Source of the DNA: Clostridium sp. UBA3947
GTDB taxonomy: Bacteria; Bacillota; Clostridia; Clostridiales; Clostridiaceae
Length of the DNA stretch: 16,813 nucleotides
Assembly: GCA_002385545.1 (NCBI GenBank)
Contig: DGDR01000238.1
Coordinates: forward strand, 1 to 16,813
Direction of reading: 5' to 3'
Both the position numbers and the translations under genes were made by a program. Below, one piece after another: positions 14,742-16,813 of this stretch. Position 1 is the first letter of the stretch, and each line of letters opens with the position of its first letter. The notes under the pieces were generated by a model, which was given only the letters and a program-made list of their open reading frames with translations, did not search any database and was not told where the DNA came from.

Positions 14742-16595
14742 ATGTGTGGAATAGCAGGCTTTTGCAGCTTTGATGAGAATTTGCTATTGCAGAAGGAAAG
14801 ATATATTAAGATATTAATTGATATGAGAAGGTCCATAGCGCATCGTGGAAATGATAGCACTGGGGAATATTTAAGTAAATATGCAGGCTTTAGTCATGCC
14901 CGTTTATCTATAAGAGACTTATCCTTAGGAACTCAACCGATGATTAAAAAGATAGGAGAAGTAGAATATGCTATTGTTTATAACGGGGAAATCTATAATG
15001 TAGATGAAATAAAGCCTGATTTAATCAGTGCTGGATACAGCTTCGATACAACTTCAGACACTGAGGTAATATTGCTTGCCTATATACACTATGGTGCAGA
15101 ATTTGTTAGCAAGCTAAATGGCATATATGCCTTTGCTATATGGGATGGAGCTAAAAATCAGTTGGCATTGTACAGAGATAGACTTGGTATCAAGCCTTTG
15201 TTCTACTCTATAAAGGATAATATGCTAGTGTTTGGTTCCGAACCTAAAGCTTTATTTTGTCATCCTAAAGTCCCAGCGGAAATAAATATAGACAGCCTTC
15301 GTGAAATTTTCGGTGTTGGACCAGCCAGAACACCAGGGTGTGGAGTTTTTAAAGATGTTTTTGAGCTGCTACCAGGCCACTATATGGTGTTTACTAAGGA
15401 AGGGCTAGGAAACTATAAGTATTGGGAGCTAGAAGTAAAGGGACACAAGGATGATTATAAGAAGACCGTAGAGAAGGTTTCCTTTTTAGTGAGGGATGCT
15501 ATTAGAAGACAAATGGTTTCTGATGTGCCAGTGTGTAGCTTCTTGTCTGGAGGTATAGATTCTAGTATTGTAACTGCTGTGGCTTCTGATTACCTGCAAA
15601 AGACAGGAGCTGTGTTAAATACCTTTTCCTTTGATTTTAAGGATAATGACACTTTTTTTAGCGCCAATGCCTTTCAGCCTGAAAGAGATAGACCCTTTGT
15701 GGATTTAATGAAAAAGGAATATCCTGTAAATCACACTTATTTAGAATGTGACGAGGAAAAGCTAGTCCAGTTCCTATATAAATCTGTAGATGCCAAGGAC
15801 TTGCCAGGAATGGCAGATGTGGATGCTTCCCTGCTATACTTTTGCTCATTAGTGGTCAAGCATAATAAGGTAGCACTGACTGGAGAATGTGCCGATGAAA
15901 TTTTTGGTGGCTATCCTTGGTTTTATAGAGAAGACTTAATAAATGTGAAGGGTTTTCCTTGGTCCTACGATCTAAGTATGAGAACAGCACTTTTATCAGA
16001 AGATATCAAACAGAAGCTTAAACTTGAAGAGTATGTGAATGACAAATACCAAGTTTATCTCAGAGCAGTACCAAGGAAAAATGGAGAGGTTTCAGCAGAT
16101 GCAAAATGTAGAGAGATAACTTACTTGAACATTAAGTGGTTCATGCAAACACTATTGGATCGTATGGATCGAGCTAGTATGTATTCTGGGCTTGAAGCAA
16201 GGGTTCCTTTTGCAGATCATAGAATTGTTGAATATGTCTTTAATGTACCATGGAAAATGAAATATAGGGATGGAGTTGCAAAATCACTGCTAAGGGAAGC
16301 CTGCAAGGATTTACTGCCAGAAGAAATACTTCATCGTAAAAAGAGTCCTTATCCTAAAACCTATCATCCCAATTATGAAAGGCTCTTATCTAAGGCTTTA
16401 AGGGACATTATCCAAAATCCAAGTTCACCGATATTGTCCATAGTAGATAAGGAAAAAGTGGAAGACTTTTTGAAGGCTCCTTCAGAATATGGAAAGCCAT
16501 GGTTTGGGCAATTAATGGCTGCACCACAGCTTACTGCCTATTTAATTCAAGTAAACTATTGGTTAAAAAAGTTTAATACAATAAAAATACAGTAA
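14742..16595 (+). CDS. asnB: Asparagine synthetase, glutamine-hydrolysing (AsnB family)
   Basis: Makes asparagine from aspartate, ATP and glutamine. The start is the ATG at 14742, which places the amidotransferase nucleophile at Cys2 (MCGIAGF) as the Ntn-type class II domain requires, with GGGAGG at 14729-14734 as ribosome site; a TTG six codons upstream would bury that cysteine. The glutaminase domain (2-about 210) has AHRGNDSTG, SHARLSI, YNGEIYN and DTEVILLAY. The synthetase domain carries the PP-loop SGGIDSS (269-275), TGECADEIFGGYPW and the LEARVPFADH block. At 617 residues it is longer than E. coli AsnB (554) and closer to the 610-630 residue Bacillus-type proteins. No T-box leader (AGGGTGG motif) is seen, unlike many clostridial asparagine genes; the leader carries the hexaloop element instead. 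Confidence 0.95.
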   Translation: MCGIAGFCSFDENLLLQKERYIKILIDMRRSIAHRGNDSTGEYLSKYAGFSHARLSIRDLSLGTQPMIKKIGEVEYAIVYNGEIYNVDEIKPDLISAGYSFDTTSDTEVILLAYIHYGAEFVSKLNGIYAFAIWDGAKNQLALYRDRLGIKPLFYSIKDNMLVFGSEPKALFCHPKVPAEINIDSLREIFGVGPARTPGCGVFKDVFELLPGHYMVFTKEGLGNYKYWELEVKGHKDDYKKTVEKVSFLVRDAIRRQMVSDVPVCSFLSGGIDSSIVTAVASDYLQKTGAVLNTFSFDFKDNDTFFSANAFQPERDRPFVDLMKKEYPVNHTYLECDEEKLVQFLYKSVDAKDLPGMADVDASLLYFCSLVVKHNKVALTGECADEIFGGYPWFYREDLINVKGFPWSYDLSMRTALLSEDIKQKLKLEEYVNDKYQVYLRAVPRKNGEVSADAKCREITYLNIKWFMQTLLDRMDRASMYSGLEARVPFADHRIVEYVFNVPWKMKYRDGVAKSLLREACKDLLPEEILHRKKSPYPKTYHPNYERLLSKALRDIIQNPSSPILSIVDKEKVEDFLKAPSEYGKPWFGQLMAAPQLTAYLIQVNYWLKKFNTIKIQ

Positions 16596-16600
16596 AAATG

Positions 16601-16629
16601 TTGACAATTAATTATCTTTATGTTATAAT
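16601..16629 (+). promoter_or_regulatory. Strong sigma-A promoter for the gene beyond the right edge
   Basis: Perfect consensus TTGACA (16601-16606) and TATAAT (16624-16629) with a 17-base spacer, starting five bases after the asnB stop codon. The predicted start, near 16636, lies about five bases before the hexaloop hairpin, the same layout as the purA promoter. Confidence 0.92.
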
Positions 16630-16640
16630 ATTAATATATT

Positions 16641-16656
16641 ACAGCAAAGGCGCTGT
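16641..16656 (+). promoter_or_regulatory. Hexaloop antiterminator hairpin (ANTAR-target type), third copy
   Basis: ACAGC (16641-16645), loop AAAGGC (16646-16651), GCTGT (16652-16656). All five stem pairs stay complementary although the stem differs from the TGAAC/GTTCA of the other two copies, while the loop is unchanged. This covariation argues for an RNA hairpin read through its loop. The loop and 3' arm are shared with the terminator that follows. Confidence 0.72.
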
Positions 16657-16686
16657 GGATTTATGTCCGCAGCGTCTTTTCTTTTT
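16646..16686 (+). terminator. Conditional terminator, third leader
   Basis: AAAGGCGCTGTGGA (16646-16659) pairs along its whole 14 bases, with two G-U pairs, to 16666-16679 around the loop TTTATG, followed by the T-rich tail TCTTTTT. It is compact and strong. The regulated gene must lie beyond about 16700 and does not begin convincingly within the window. Confidence 0.85.
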
Positions 16687-16719
16687 GTAGTCGAAAGGTA
16701 GTTTAATATGAGTTTAATA

Positions 16720-16805
16720 TCAATTCCTAAGGGCTATAAACTAGTTTTATCCCTTTATTGAATCCAAAATCAAAATATATACGGATAGAAAACCATAGGA
16801 ATTGA
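16720..16805. repeat. Nested inverted repeats at right edge
   Basis: Outer arms TCAATTCCTA (16720-16729) and TAGGAATTGA (16796-16805) are a perfect 10-base inverted pair. Inside, AAGGG plus ATAAA (16729-16740) pairs with TTTAT plus CCCTT (16746-16755) around a 5-base loop, and a weaker ATCC/GGAT pair (16762-16765, 16783-16786) makes a possible second arm. The whole could fold as a three-way junction. It matches no riboswitch that I recognise and may be a structured leader or a small mobile repeat. Confidence 0.45.
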
Positions 16806-16813
16806 AATATTAT

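Noticed and set aside
3456..15849. Minus-strand open frames inside purA, glnA, carB, dapF, pyrG and asnB
   Set aside because: All are antisense to well-conserved genes, lack ribosome sites and have no recognisable domains.
16708..16761. 17-codon open frame starting ATG AGT after the third leader
   Set aside because: Very short, lies mostly inside the nested inverted repeats and has no family resemblance; a leader peptide cannot be excluded but is not supported.

Overview
This is an AT-rich window whose genes use strong AGGAGG-type ribosome sites, point almost all one way and are closely packed. It looks like the chromosome of a low-GC anaerobic Firmicute of the class Clostridia. Supporting signs are a clostridial-type hexameric glutamate dehydrogenase, a compact type I glutamine synthetase followed directly by an ANTAR-domain antiterminator gene, and the DapL (LL-diaminopimelate aminotransferase) route to diaminopimelate. 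No phage, integrase, transposase, CRISPR, tRNA or rRNA was seen.

Left part (1-1343): the 3' end of a YaaA-family peroxide/iron stress gene, a DUF1801 protein and a non-heme ferritin, followed by two adjacent hairpins. Next, on the minus strand (1482-3080), is gdhA with its own terminator, a likely promoter and a leader hairpin.

The main part (3137-14618) is a long plus-strand cluster: purA, glnA, ANTAR regulator, carA, carB continuous in frame with dapF, pyrG and dapL. asnB (14742-16595) follows as a unit with its own leader. A new strong promoter and leader begin immediately after asnB and serve a gene outside the window. The genes share a theme of nitrogen flow: GdhA and GlnA assimilate ammonium, CarA, PyrG and AsnB spend glutamine amide nitrogen, PurA uses aspartate nitrogen, and DapL/DapF make meso-diaminopimelate for lysine and cell wall.

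The most interesting signal is a repeated RNA element. Leaders in front of purA, asnB and the gene beyond the right edge each carry a small hairpin with the same six-base loop AAAGGC closed by a C-G pair. In each, the loop and 3' arm also form the 5' arm of a larger terminator-like hairpin, so the two folds exclude each other. Stem sequences differ between copies with compensating changes while the loop is invariant. The loop has A at position 1 and G at position 4, the known signature of ANTAR target hairpins, and an ANTAR protein is encoded within the first of these operons. The simplest reading is a nitrogen-responsive, self-regulated antitermination regulon. Two features depart from the best-known ANTAR systems: only one hexaloop hairpin is visible per leader, lying almost at the predicted transcription start, and the ANTAR protein's receiver domain lacks its phosphorylation residues. 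A second notable point is the absence of any stop codon between carB and dapF, with a good internal ribosome site for dapF preserved.
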